This document shows, in pieces, positions 1 through 7,942 of a stretch of DNA of 23,381 nucleotides. Each line of letters opens with the position of its first letter. Position 1 is the stretch's first letter. The notes beneath the pieces were generated by a model, which was given only the letters and a program-made list of their open reading frames with translations, searched no databases and had not been told where the DNA came from. A program made the position numbers and the translations under genes. Location: the NCBI GenBank assembly GCA_030038955.1, contig JASHQV010000303.1, forward strand, positions 1-23,381, read 5' to 3'. The DNA is from Solirubrobacteraceae bacterium (GTDB lineage Bacteria; Actinomycetota; Thermoleophilia; Solirubrobacterales; Solirubrobacteraceae).

Positions 1-1
1 C

Positions 2-1276
2 GCCGGAAGCGTGCGACTGCTCGGCACGCTCGACGAGGCAGGCGCGCTGCAGCCGGGGGACGTCCTGGTCACGCACATGACCTCGCCCGACTGGGTTCCG
101 CTGATGCGCAAGGCCGCCGCGATCGTCACCGACTCGGGCGGAATGACCTGCCACGCCGCGATCGTCTCGCGCGAGCTGGGGATCCCGTGCGTGGTCGGCA
201 CGGTCGACGCCACCGGCACGCTCAGGGACGGGGAGCCGGTCACGGTCAACGCCACCGACGGGACCGTCCGCGCCGGCGCAGGTGCGCCGGCGAGCGCCGG
301 CGACCCGGTGCCGCCGCAGACGCCGACCGCGCTCACTGCCGCTGCGGCCGTGACGACCGCCGCGCTCTCGCCGGTCACCGGCACGCGACTGCTGCTCAAC
401 CTGTCCGAGCCGTCGGAGGTGGCGCGCGCCGCCGCGCTCGAAGTCGATGGCGTCGGCCTCCTGCGAGCCGAGCTGATGATCGTCGAGGCACTCGACGGAG
501 TCCACCCGCGCAAGCTGCTGGCCGAGGGCAGGGGCGCGGAGTTCGTCGAGCGCATGGCGAGCGCGCTGACCACGTTCGCCACGGGCTTCTCGCCGCGACC
601 GATCACCTACCGAACGACCGACTTCCGCTCGAACGAGTTCAGGGGCCTGGCCGGAGGAGCGGCTTACGAGCCCCACGAGTCGAACCCGATGATCGGCTTC
701 CGGGGCGCGCTGCGGTACGCCGAGCAGCCTGAGGTCTTCACGCTCGAGCTGGAGGCGATCAAGCGCGTCTGGGACGCCGGCTACAGCAACTTCCACGTGA
801 TGCTGCCGTTCGTCCGAACGGCCCGTGAGCTGGAGCGCTGCCGAGCGCTGATCGCCGCGGCCGGGCTGCTCGACCGCCCGGGGCTCGAGCTGTGGCTGAT
901 GGCCGAAGTCCCATCGGTGCTGTTCAACCTGGAACGCTACGCGGACATGGGGATCGCGGGCATCTCGATCGGCTCGAACGACCTCACGCAGCTGCTGCTC
1001 GGAGCCGACCGCGACTCGGAGATGCTCGCCGGCACCTTCGACGAGCGCGACCCCGCGGTCATCGACTACCTGCGTCAGCTGATCCCGCGCGCCCACGCCG
1101 CCGGGCTGCAGACCTCGATCTGCGGCCAGGCGCCGTCGATCCACCCCGAATATGCCGAGCTGCTGGTCCGCGCCGGGATCGACGCGATCTCGGTCTCGGT
1201 CGACGCCGTCGACCGTACCCGTCGCCTGATCGCCGCCGCCGAGCAGCGCCTGCTGCTCGAGGCAGCCAGGAGCTGA
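2..1276 (+). CDS. ppsA: Phosphoenolpyruvate synthase, C-terminal part (5' end outside window)
   Basis: This makes PEP from pyruvate and ATP (releasing AMP and phosphate) in gluconeogenesis, in the cytosol. The reading frame is open to the left edge, so about 424 C-terminal residues are seen and the ATP-grasp domain is missing. The swivelling phosphohistidine domain comes first, with the motif GGMTCHAAIVSRELGIPC and its catalytic His at bases 152-154. The PEP-binding TIM barrel follows, with VDGVGLLRAE, TDFRSNEF, ESNPMIGFRGALRY, GSNDLTQLLLGADRD and the C-terminal TSICGQAPS, whose catalytic Cys is at 1121-1123. The DFRSNEF/ENPMxGFRG pattern fits PpsA better than pyruvate phosphate dikinase. A linker rich in Ala, Pro and Thr separates the two domains. 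A USP gene begins 27 bases downstream, so co-transcription is likely. The GTG at base 11 is only an internal codon. Confidence 0.9.
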   Translation, partial: AGSVRLLGTLDEAGALQPGDVLVTHMTSPDWVPLMRKAAAIVTDSGGMTCHAAIVSRELGIPCVVGTVDATGTLRDGEPVTVNATDGTVRAGAGAPASAGDPVPPQTPTALTAAAAVTTAALSPVTGTRLLLNLSEPSEVARAAALEVDGVGLLRAELMIVEALDGVHPRKLLAEGRGAEFVERMASALTTFATGFSPRPITYRTTDFRSNEFRGLAGGAAYEPHESNPMIGFRGALRYAEQPEVFTLELEAIKRVWDAGYSNFHVMLPFVRTARELERCRALIAAAGLLDRPGLELWLMAEVPSVLFNLERYADMGIAGISIGSNDLTQLLLGADRDSEMLAGTFDERDPAVIDYLRQLIPRAHAAGLQTSICGQAPSIHPEYAELLVRAGIDAISVSVDAVDRTRRLIAAAEQRLLLEAARS

Positions 1277-1303
1277 CCGACCAGGCGAGCGAGGACTGCC
1301 CGG

Positions 1304-2221
1304 ATGTTCAACAGGATCATCATCGGCGTGGACGAGCACGACGGCGGACGCGACGCGATCGAGCTCGCACGGCGGCTGGCCGGCGCCAACGCCACGATCA
1401 CGCTGGTCTGCGTCTACGCCAACACCGCCGCCACGTGGCGCGGATCGAGCCCCATCTACGAGCCGATCATGCTCCAGCACGCGCAGGACCTGCTGACGAA
1501 CCTGCGCCGCGAGACCGCCGTCGACGCGACGCTGCGTCCGATCGGCGCGACCAGTCCGGGTCGTGGGCTGCACGCCGCGGCGGAGCAGGCCAACGCCGAC
1601 CTGCTCGTCGTCGGGTCGTCCCGGCGTGGGCTGCTCGGCCGCGTGCTGCTCGGCGCCGACACCAGGGAGGCGCTCAACGGCATCCCCTGTCCGGTGGCGA
1701 TCGCCCCAGCCGGTTACGCGCGCGGCGCGGCGGCAATCTCGCGCATCGGCGTCGGCTACAACGGTGATCCCGAGAGCGCACACGCGCTTGCCGTCGCCCG
1801 CCGGCTGGCGGCCGACCTGAGGGCGGACCTGTCGGCGCTGGACGCGGTGGAGGTGTCGACCTGCACGTTTGCGGCCGCCTGCGTGCCGCCGTCGGTCGAC
1901 TTCATCGACGAGATGGTGGACTCGGCGCGCAAGCGGGTCAGCGCGCTGCCCGGGGTGGAGCCGCACGCCTCCTATGGGCATCCATCCGAGGAGCTGGCGC
2001 ACTACAGCGAGTCCGTCGACCTGCTCGTGGTCGGCTCCCGTGGATACGGGCCGATCGGCCGCCTCGTGCACGGCAGCACCAGCGCGAGCCTGACCGGCAC
2101 CGCGCACTGCCCGCTGCTCGTGCTGACGCGCGCCGCCGGCGACCGCGCCAGCGGTGCGGACGTGTCCGACGCAAGTTCGCGTCAGCCGCAGCCGGCGTGG
2201 GCCGGCGACGCATCGGAATAG
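1304..2221 (+). CDS. Tandem-domain universal stress protein (UspA family)
   Basis: The 305-residue protein holds two UspA domains (about residues 1-145 and 150-285). Such proteins bind ATP or AMP and act as cytosolic stress or energy-state effectors; the specific target cannot be read. Each domain starts with the usual beta strand (FNRIIIGVDE; ISRIGVGYNG). The usual nucleotide loop is G-x2-G-x9-G-S/T. The second domain keeps it (GSRGYGPIGRLVHGS). In the first domain the loop is GSSRRGLLGRVLLGA, with Arg for the second Gly and Ala for Ser/Thr, so that domain probably binds nucleotide poorly. The ATG at 1304 precedes the conserved first strand directly, and the upstream gene ends 27 bases before. 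It is closely similar to the next USP gene, suggesting a local duplication. The C-terminal 30 residues are low-complexity. Confidence 0.9.
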   Translation: MFNRIIIGVDEHDGGRDAIELARRLAGANATITLVCVYANTAATWRGSSPIYEPIMLQHAQDLLTNLRRETAVDATLRPIGATSPGRGLHAAAEQANADLLVVGSSRRGLLGRVLLGADTREALNGIPCPVAIAPAGYARGAAAISRIGVGYNGDPESAHALAVARRLAADLRADLSALDAVEVSTCTFAAACVPPSVDFIDEMVDSARKRVSALPGVEPHASYGHPSEELAHYSESVDLLVVGSRGYGPIGRLVHGSTSASLTGTAHCPLLVLTRAAGDRASGADVSDASSRQPQPAWAGDASE

Positions 2222-2324
2222 CCGCCGGCGTCGATCCGCAGGCTAACTAAGGGGCGTCGTCCGCGCGGCACGCAAGTCGCCAAGGCAGCGCGCGCAACGC
2301 GTGACCCGCTCAGCACCCGCACGC

Positions 2325-2450
2325 GGCGCGCAGAACGCTCAGGCGGCGGCGCGCAGAACGCTCAGGCGGCGCCGCGCAGCCTTCAGGCGGCCCGGCAGGA
2401 CCCGCAGGTGGTCGCGGAGCCTTCAGGCGACGCGCAAAACCCGCAGGCGG
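2325..2450. repeat. Degenerate tandem repeat, about six units of 19-23 bp
   Basis: The 303-base gap between the first two USP genes (2222-2524) contains a run of related units. The core CAGAACGCTCAGGCGG occurs at 2331 and again 23 bases later at 2354. CAGCCTTCAGGCGG follows at 2377, CAGGACCCGCAGGTGG at 2396, GAGCCTTCAGGCG near 2417 and CAAAACCCGCAGGCGG near 2435. The first two units are identical over about 20 bases and the others diverge. No frame across it looks coding. The rest of the gap (2222-2324 and 2451-2511) shows no gene; a TAGGGT at 2492-2497 could be a -10 element for the next gene. Confidence 0.7.
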
Positions 2451-2511
2451 AAGTGGGGCAGACAGCGGATGGCTCTGGGAGCTCGGCCTCATAGGGTGGG
2501 CCGATGACCGA

Positions 2512-2517
2512 AGGAGG
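2512..2517 (+). promoter_or_regulatory. Shine-Dalgarno site that sets the start of the second USP gene
   Basis: A perfect AGGAGG lies 7 bases before ATG 2525. An in-frame ATG at 2504 would place this site inside the coding region, so 2525 is the better start. The protein then begins MFKKVIVGIDG, matching its neighbour's N-terminus. Confidence 0.8.
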
Positions 2518-2524
2518 GACGAAC

Positions 2525-3412
2525 ATGTTCAAGAAGGTGATCGTCGGCATCGACGGCGAGGACGGCGGACGTGACGCGATCGCGCTCGCCCAGACGTTGC
2601 GCGCCGCCGACAGCGAGCTGATCCTCGCGCACGTGTACGTCGGCGAGCCGCTGGCATGGCGCGGGTCCAGCTCGGCGTACGAGGAGGTCTTGCGGGAGGA
2701 CGCCGCCAAGCTGCTGAAGTCCGCTCGCGAAGACGCCGGCATCGAGGCGACCCTGAGGTGGCATGCGTCGCCCAGCCCCGGCCGCGGCTTGCATGAGCTG
2801 GCCGAGGACGTCGGTGCCGACCTGATGGTGGTCGGCTCCTCGCGCCGCGGACACATCGGCAGAGTGCGCAGCACCGACGACACGCGCCACTCGCTGAACG
2901 GCGCGCCTTGCCCGGTGGCGGTCGCCCCCGCCGGCTATGCGCAGGCGAGCGACGGGCTCCACAAGATCGGCGTTGCCTACGACGAGTCACCGGAGAGCAA
3001 GCAAGCGCTGGCGTTCGCGCAGCAGCTGGCGACCGAACGCTCGACGAGCCTCGCGGCGTGTGAGGTCATGTACTTCCCAGCGCGGTACTACGTCGGTCCA
3101 GCGTTTCCCGACCGCAGCAGCGTCGAGCAGACGCTCAAACAGATCCGCGAGCGAATCGGTCAGCTCGACGGCGTCGAGCCGCACGCGGTGTACGGCGACC
3201 CAGCCGAGGAGCTGTCGGCCTTCAGCGGCACCGTCGACCTGCTCGTCGTGGGCTCGCGCGGATACGGCCCGTTCGGGCGGCTGCTGTATGGAAGTACCGC
3301 ACAGCGGCTCGCCCACAGCGCCCGCTGCCCGCTGCTCGTGCTGACGCGGACGGCCAGCGGCCAGCAGACCGCAGCCGAGGCTGCCGGCAGCGAGGTCGCA
3401 CACACCACTTGA
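2525..3412 (+). CDS. Tandem-domain universal stress protein (UspA family)
   Basis: This 295-residue protein has two UspA domains and is a close paralogue of the USP at 1304-2221: the same order, the same alpha/beta signatures and the shared SPGRGLH and APAGYA stretches. Cytosolic nucleotide-binding stress effector is the family role; the partner is unknown. The C-terminal domain keeps the ATP loop (GSRGYGPFGRLLYGS). The N-terminal loop is degraded (GSSRRGHIGRVRSTD), lacking the second Gly and the final Gly-Ser. The start at 2525 is chosen for the AGGAGG 7 bases upstream. It sits behind a 303-base repeat-bearing gap and so probably has its own promoter. A strong GC hairpin (3428-3458) separates it from the next USP. 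Confidence 0.9.
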   Translation: MFKKVIVGIDGEDGGRDAIALAQTLRAADSELILAHVYVGEPLAWRGSSSAYEEVLREDAAKLLKSAREDAGIEATLRWHASPSPGRGLHELAEDVGADLMVVGSSRRGHIGRVRSTDDTRHSLNGAPCPVAVAPAGYAQASDGLHKIGVAYDESPESKQALAFAQQLATERSTSLAACEVMYFPARYYVGPAFPDRSSVEQTLKQIRERIGQLDGVEPHAVYGDPAEELSAFSGTVDLLVVGSRGYGPFGRLLYGSTAQRLAHSARCPLLVLTRTASGQQTAAEAAGSEVAHTT

Positions 3413-3427
3413 ACCCGTACACCAGCT

Positions 3428-3458
3428 GCGGCCGGCGGCCTGGGGGCCAGCCGGCCGC
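3428..3458 (+). terminator. GC-rich hairpin between USP genes (terminator-like, no U tract)
   Basis: The left arm GCGGCCGGC-GGCC pairs with GGCC-A-GCCGGCCGC across a TGGG loop, giving 13 base pairs with one bulged A. It starts 15 bases after the USP stop codon at 3412. No T run follows, so it may be an actinobacterial-type terminator or only an mRNA-stabilising or attenuating structure. Confidence 0.4.
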
Positions 3459-3494
3459 TCCGCCGGTGCCGCCCGACCGACAGGAGCGATCGAC

Positions 3495-3947
3495 ATGACA
3501 ATCGTGATCTGCTACGACGGATCTGACAGCGCCAAGCGCGCAATTGGCATGGCGCATTCGATCGTCGGCGATCGTCCCGCCACGCTGCTGCACGTGTGGA
3601 GCCCGCCGGACCAGGTGCTCGCCGACTCGTTCAGCACCCGCGCCGGGCCGGTCGCGTCGCTCGCCGAGTTCGAGGCGGCGGCGCGCGAATGGGCCGAGCA
3701 GGTCACCCGCGACGGCTGCGAGCTGGCCCGCCAGGCTGGCTTTGCCGTCGAGCCCAGGGTGGAGCGCGCCGGCGTGAGCGTGTGGAAGACGATCCTCGAC
3801 GCGGCGGACGAGCTCGACGCCGAGGCGATCGTGCTCGGCACCCGCGGCCGCACGGCCGTGCAGTCGGCGCTGCTCGGCAGCGTCTCCAACGCCGTCGTTC
3901 ACCATTCCCGGCGCCCGACGCTGATCGTGCCGCTGCCGGAAGCCTGA
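3495..3947 (+). CDS. Single-domain universal stress protein
   Basis: This is a 150-residue UspA-fold protein beginning MTIVICYDGSD and ending with the strand PTLIVPLPEA. The full nucleotide loop is present from residue 115 (GTRGRTAVQSALLGS), so ATP binding is likely. GACAGGAGCG upstream provides an AGGAG ribosome binding site. It is the normal length for a one-domain USP. Only 11 bases separate it from the KimA-like potassium permease, so the two are probably co-transcribed. A regulatory role on that transporter is possible, because the permease carries its own USP-like tail; this is inference. Confidence 0.9.
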   Translation: MTIVICYDGSDSAKRAIGMAHSIVGDRPATLLHVWSPPDQVLADSFSTRAGPVASLAEFEAAAREWAEQVTRDGCELARQAGFAVEPRVERAGVSVWKTILDAADELDAEAIVLGTRGRTAVQSALLGSVSNAVVHHSRRPTLIVPLPEA

Positions 3948-3958
3948 CTCGCGGCGTC

Positions 3959-6277
3959 ATGAGCGCGCCGCGGCCGCCGGACGCCGAGACGGGCTCTCGT
4001 CAGTATGGCTTCGACCCGGCTGCGCTGTACCCGCGCCTGACCGCCGAGCAGCTCGGTCTGCTGCGTCAGGTCGGCGGACACTGGCGCCGCGCCGTCGGCG
4101 GACCCGCCACCTGGCGCCGCGCGCTCCCGGTGCGCACCGACCTCGTGGCGGCCCCTCCCCGCCGCGGGGGCGGGCGCTTCACGCACGTCGGGTTTGCGCC
4201 GAGCGACCGGCGTGGCGAGCTGATCGCCACCGAGGACGTGCTCGAACCCGACACGCGGGCAGGGCGGCTGCTGCTGGCATGTCGACGCGCCGCCCTCGGA
4301 GCACCGCTGCGGACGGCGGCGGTGACACACGAGCGCATGCGCAAGCTGATCGCGCTTCCGATCCTCTCCTCCGACGCGCTGTCGTCGGTCGCCTACGGCC
4401 CCCAGGCGATGCTGGTGGCTCTCGCCGCGGCGGGAACCAGCGCGCTTGGCGCGACCCTGCCGATCGCCGCGGCAATCGCGTTCCTGATGGTCGCGGTCGG
4501 CCTCTCCTACCGACAGACGGTTCGGGCATACCCCGGGGGCGGCGGTTCGTACATCGTCGCCAGCGACAACCTCGGCGAGATCCCCGGCTTGCTGGCGGCC
4601 GCCGGACTGATGATCGACTACGTGCTGACGGTCTCGGTGTCGGTGGCGGCGGGCATCGCCGCGGTCACCTCTGCGGCTCCAAGCCTGCAGTCGCTGACCG
4701 TCCCGCTCGGGGTGGGCGTGATCGCGCTGCTGCTGGTCGGCAACCTGCGCGGGGTTCGGGAGGCCGGGTCGATCTTCGCGTGGCCCACGTATGCGTTTCT
4801 CGTGGCGATCGCGCTGATCGTGGCCACCGGACTCGCCCGGCTCGCCGGTCGCGGCTTTGTGCCGGTGGCGCCGCCGCCGCTGCGGGTAACCGCGACCCTC
4901 GGAACCTTCCTGATCCTGCGGGCGTTCGCTTCGGGAGCCACGGCGATGACCGGAATCGAGGCGATCTCGAACGCGATCCCGGCGTTCAAGCCACCCGAAT
5001 GGCGCAACGCCAGAGCCACCTTGACGTGGATGATCGCGCTGCTGGTCAGCTTGTTCGCCGGCATCGTCGTGCTGATCCACTTCGACGGGATCGTCCCGCT
5101 GAGTCGCCAGACGGTGCTCTCGCAGATCGCCCACGCCAGCGTCGGTCACGGCGTGCTGTACGGCTACGTGCAGGTGGCCACGGCGCTGATCCTGCTGCTC
5201 GCTGCGAACACCGCGTTCAACGACTTCCCCCGCTTGCTCTACTTCATGGCGAGGGATCGACGCGCGCCGATGATCTTCCTGCGGATGGGGGACCGGCTGG
5301 CGTTCTACAACGGGATCATCGCGCTGGCCGTGCTCGCCGCCGTCACGTACGTGGGCCTGCGCGGGAACACGGAGGCGCTGATCCCGCTGTACGCGGTTGG
5401 TGTGTTCCTCGCGTTCTCGCTGTCCCAGGCCGGGATGGTCGTTCACTGGTGGCGCCTGCGCGGTCCGCACTGGCGCCGGAGCACGGCCTTCAACGCGGTC
5501 GGCTGCGTGATGTCAGGCGCGGTGCTGGTCGTCAGCGGTGTGACCAAGTTCGTGCACGGCGCCTGGATCGTGGTGCTGGCCGTGCCGGCGCTGATGTTCC
5601 TGTTCAAGCAGATCCACGGCTACTACGAGATGGTGGGAGAGGCGGTGGCGCTGCGTCCGATCGACGACTCCTCGGACTTGCACGACCGGCGGCGCCGGCT
5701 GAGCCCCCGTCGCCCAGCCGGCGCCGCCGCAGACGCGTTCAGGGCAGCATCCGACGCCAACGCCAACGCCAACGCCGGCGCCCGCGGGCCTGGTGCGGCA
5801 TCCGGCGCCGACGAGTCTCCCGTACCGGAGGTGGAGGAGAGCCCCGAGGAGGTTCGCAACCTCGCCCTGGTGCCGGTCGCGGCACTCGACCGTCCGACGA
5901 TGCGCACGCTCGCCTACGCAGCCTCCCTGGGACAGCCCGTCCTCGCCGTGCACATCAGCCCGGACGATGCCGAAGCGGGACGGTTCGAGCAGTACTGGCG
6001 AGCCTGGGGTGACCACCTGCCGCTGGAGGTGGTGGTGTCTCCCTACCGGGCGATCGTCGTGCCCCTGGCGCGCTACATCGAGGCGCTGCACAGCCAGCGG
6101 CCGGACATGACGATCAGCGTGATCCTGCCAGAGCTGGTGCCGGCCCGTGCCTGGCAGCGGCTGCTGCACGGTGGGATCGCGAGCCGACTGCGACGGAGCC
6201 TCGCGCACCGGCCCCGGATCGTCGTCACCACCGTGCCGTTCCTGCTGCCTCGGCAGCTACGCCACCGGGATCGCTGA
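3959..6277 (+). CDS. kimA: KimA-like potassium/proton symporter (APC superfamily) with USP-like C-terminal domain
   Basis: A 772-residue inner-membrane permease. The core (about residues 127-590, some 12 membrane helices) matches recalled B. subtilis KimA (YdaO) closely: ILSSDALSSVAYGP (Asp139, Tyr146), AYPGGGGSYIVAS, MIDYVLTVSVSVAAG (Asp220, Tyr221), LRAFASGATAMTGIEAISN and LIPLYAVGVFLAFSLSQ. These include acidic and Tyr positions tied to K+ binding in KimA. Residues 599-610 form an Ala-Asn low-complexity linker. From about 620 a USP-like cytosolic domain follows (LALVPVAALDRPTMRTL, ending VVTTVPFLLP), as in KimA, where c-di-AMP inhibits. ATG 3959 sits 11 bases after the USP stop; it gives an N-terminal extension of about 100 residues compared with KimA. 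GTG or ATG starts further in (for example 4337) cannot be excluded. The 11-base gap leaves no room for a ydaO-type riboswitch. Confidence 0.87.
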   Translation: MSAPRPPDAETGSRQYGFDPAALYPRLTAEQLGLLRQVGGHWRRAVGGPATWRRALPVRTDLVAAPPRRGGGRFTHVGFAPSDRRGELIATEDVLEPDTRAGRLLLACRRAALGAPLRTAAVTHERMRKLIALPILSSDALSSVAYGPQAMLVALAAAGTSALGATLPIAAAIAFLMVAVGLSYRQTVRAYPGGGGSYIVASDNLGEIPGLLAAAGLMIDYVLTVSVSVAAGIAAVTSAAPSLQSLTVPLGVGVIALLLVGNLRGVREAGSIFAWPTYAFLVAIALIVATGLARLAGRGFVPVAPPPLRVTATLGTFLILRAFASGATAMTGIEAISNAIPAFKPPEWRNARATLTWMIALLVSLFAGIVVLIHFDGIVPLSRQTVLSQIAHASVGHGVLYGYVQVATALILLLAANTAFNDFPRLLYFMARDRRAPMIFLRMGDRLAFYNGIIALAVLAAVTYVGLRGNTEALIPLYAVGVFLAFSLSQAGMVVHWWRLRGPHWRRSTAFNAVGCVMSGAVLVVSGVTKFVHGAWIVVLAVPALMFLFKQIHGYYEMVGEAVALRPIDDSSDLHDRRRRLSPRRPAGAAADAFRAASDANANANAGARGPGAASGADESPVPEVEESPEEVRNLALVPVAALDRPTMRTLAYAASLGQPVLAVHISPDDAEAGRFEQYWRAWGDHLPLEVVVSPYRAIVVPLARYIEALHSQRPDMTISVILPELVPARAWQRLLHGGIASRLRRSLAHRPRIVVTTVPFLLPRQLRHRDR

Positions 6278-6339
6278 GCGGCGCGTTGCGCTGGTGCCGA
6301 TCACCACGGCGGCGGGCACGACCGTTGCCGGCAGCAGCC

Positions 6340-6409
6340 CGTCACGGAGCGTGAACGTCCGTCACGGCCAGTGGCGACCGATCACACACTCGCTGGTCGC
6401 TCGTCACGG
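6340..6409 (+). promoter_or_regulatory. Three direct repeats CGTCACGG upstream of the NRAMP-like gene
   Basis: CGTCACGG occurs at 6340-6347, 6360-6367 and 6402-6409. The offsets of 20 and 42 bases are close to two and four DNA turns, so all three face one side of the helix. The first copy also forms an inverted pair TCACG-GAG-CGTGA at 6342-6354. The 167-base gap contains no gene. The arrangement suggests a transcription-factor array for the downstream transporter. Confidence 0.45.
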
Positions 6410-6444
6410 CGCGATGGTACCTTCGGCCGCGTGATGGGTGATCC

Positions 6445-7722
6445 GTGAGCCGGCTTCGAGGCCGACCGGCGCTCTGGGCCGCCGTGCTGCTCGCGATCGG
6501 GCCGGGAACGCTTGGGTTGCTGGGGGAGAACGACGGGCCGAGCATGCTCTCGTACGCAGCTACCGGCGCGAGCTTCGGCGTCGGCGCCTTCCTGCCGTTC
6601 ATCGTCGTCACGTTTGCTGCCGCGATCTTCGCCGAGACCGTCGCGATCCGTGTCGGCAAGGTCACCCGGCGTGGCTTCGGGATGCTCGTGTCCGAGCGGT
6701 TCGGTGCGCTGTGGGGGTGGATCGCCGCGACCGACCTGGCGCTGATCAACGTGCTCACGCTGATCACCGAGGTGGTGGCGATTCGCATCGGCCTCACGTA
6801 CTTCGGAGTTGCGCCGTGGGTGGCGGCGGCGGCCGCGGTGTCGCTGGTCGCGATCACCTCGTTGACCTCGAGCTTCACGCGCTGGCAGCGGATCGCGCTC
6901 GCACTCGGCGCCTTCAACCTGATCTTCGTCCCCGCCGCGCTGCTGTCGCATCCCGATGGCGCAGCGGTGGCACGTGCGCTCGCGCTGTGGCGGCCGTTCC
7001 CGGGCGGCTCGACCGGCAACCTGCTGCTGCTACTGGCCTCGGATGCAGGCGCGACGCTGACGCCGTGGGTGCTGTTCTTCGAGGCGGATGCGATCTCCGA
7101 TCAGGCTCGGGAGCGGTCGACGACGACCACCAGGCCATCGCGCGGGCTGAGCGTCGACGCGCTGCTCGGCGGCTGCGTCGCGGCCGTCGCGGCCTGCGCG
7201 ACTGTGGTCGCCGCGGCCGCGCTCCACCGGCATCACGTGGTCGTGCGTGCCCAGGGGGGCGCCGCCTATGCGCAGGCGCTCGCGCCCGTGGTCGGCCATC
7301 TGCCCGCCGCGCTGTTTGCGCTCGGGCTGATCGAGTCCGGCGCGCTGGCGATGCTGACGATCTCCGCGAGCACCGCCTACGTGGTCGAGGGCCGCATCTT
7401 CGGATGGGGGGTGGGCTTCAGCGCCTCGGCGGCGCGATCGGCGCGCTTCCGTCTGCTGATGGTCGTGCTCGCGCTGGCGGCGGCGCTCGTCACGCTGATC
7501 CCGGGTGCGCCGCTGCTGTCGATCGTGCTGAACGCCAACGTGATCGCCGTCGTGCTGATCCCGCCCGCGCTGGTGTTCCTGTTCATGCTGTCGGCCGATC
7601 GCGAGGTGATGGGCGACCACGCCAGCGGCTGGATCACGACCGCCACCGGGATTGTGATGACGACGATCATCTGCGGATGCGTGCTCGCAGACGTCGTGTC
7701 GGCGTTCGTCCGGAGCGTTTGA
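6445..7722 (+). CDS. NRAMP-related membrane transporter with non-canonical metal-site motifs
   Basis: A 425-residue, roughly 11-helix inner-membrane protein with NRAMP fold features: helix 1 begins IGPGTLGLLGENDGPSML, and the helix 6 region is ASDAGATLTPWVLFFEAD. In true NRAMPs the metal site is DPGN in helix 1 and MPH in helix 6. Here these read ENDGPS (residues 28-33) and TPW (206-208), so the Asn, Met and His are lost while an Asp is kept. It belongs to the NRAMP-like side group; transport of Mg2+, Mn2+ or something else cannot be decided. The start is GTG 6445, which directly precedes the basic leader and helix 1; no strong ribosome binding site is seen. It lies upstream of a tiny membrane protein and then a canonical NRAMP gene. 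Confidence 0.75.
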   Translation: MSRLRGRPALWAAVLLAIGPGTLGLLGENDGPSMLSYAATGASFGVGAFLPFIVVTFAAAIFAETVAIRVGKVTRRGFGMLVSERFGALWGWIAATDLALINVLTLITEVVAIRIGLTYFGVAPWVAAAAAVSLVAITSLTSSFTRWQRIALALGAFNLIFVPAALLSHPDGAAVARALALWRPFPGGSTGNLLLLLASDAGATLTPWVLFFEADAISDQARERSTTTTRPSRGLSVDALLGGCVAAVAACATVVAAAALHRHHVVVRAQGGAAYAQALAPVVGHLPAALFALGLIESGALAMLTISASTAYVVEGRIFGWGVGFSASAARSARFRLLMVVLALAAALVTLIPGAPLLSIVLNANVIAVVLIPPALVFLFMLSADREVMGDHASGWITTATGIVMTTIICGCVLADVVSAFVRSV

Positions 7723-7725
7723 GCC

Positions 7726-7866
7726 GTGCCTCCGCCTGAGCGTCCCCCTCCGTTCCCGCGGCGCGAGCTGAGCGGAACTGCCTGGGTCGCCCTGTGGACG
7801 CTGCGGGCGATCGTGCTCGTGCTGATCGCGATGACCGTGTACTCGTTCGTTCGCGGCCTTGGGTGA
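7726..7866 (+). CDS. Small single-span membrane protein (46 aa), unknown function
   Basis: A GTG four bases after the NRAMP-like stop opens a 46-codon frame ending in TGA. The N-terminus is proline-rich and basic (PPPERPPPFPRREL). It is followed by one clear hydrophobic span, about residues 18-42 (TAWVALWTLRAIVLVLIAM), and a short tail ending FVRGLG. Codon use follows the GC-rich third-position pattern of its neighbours. Position and topology suggest a small partner or regulator of the preceding transporter, as seen with other small transporter-associated membrane proteins. I do not recognise the family, and function is inference. Confidence 0.55.
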   Translation: MPPPERPPPFPRRELSGTAWVALWTLRAIVLVLIAMTVYSFVRGLG

Positions 7867-7942
7867 GGCGCCTGCCTGCGACCGGTGACACTGCCGTGAC
7901 CTGGAATCCTGTTGATCGGCACGCCAGCGGGTACGCTGAGGA

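Noticed and set aside
2201..2229. Inverted repeat GCCGGCG / CGCCGGC around the stop of the first USP
   Set aside because: A 7-bp stem with a 15-base loop in a very GC-rich sequence is weak and is likely by chance.
2325..2450. CRISPR array
   Set aside because: Units are tandem and degenerate with no unique spacers, and no cas genes are present.
3948..3958. Possible c-di-AMP (ydaO) riboswitch before the KimA-like gene
   Set aside because: Only 11 bases separate it from the USP stop, with no room for the element.
3899..5470. Long minus-strand open frame (523 codons) opposite the permease
   Set aside because: Its composition is Arg/Gln/His-rich with no domain, and the plus strand encodes a clear KimA-like protein. 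Long antisense frames are expected at this GC content.
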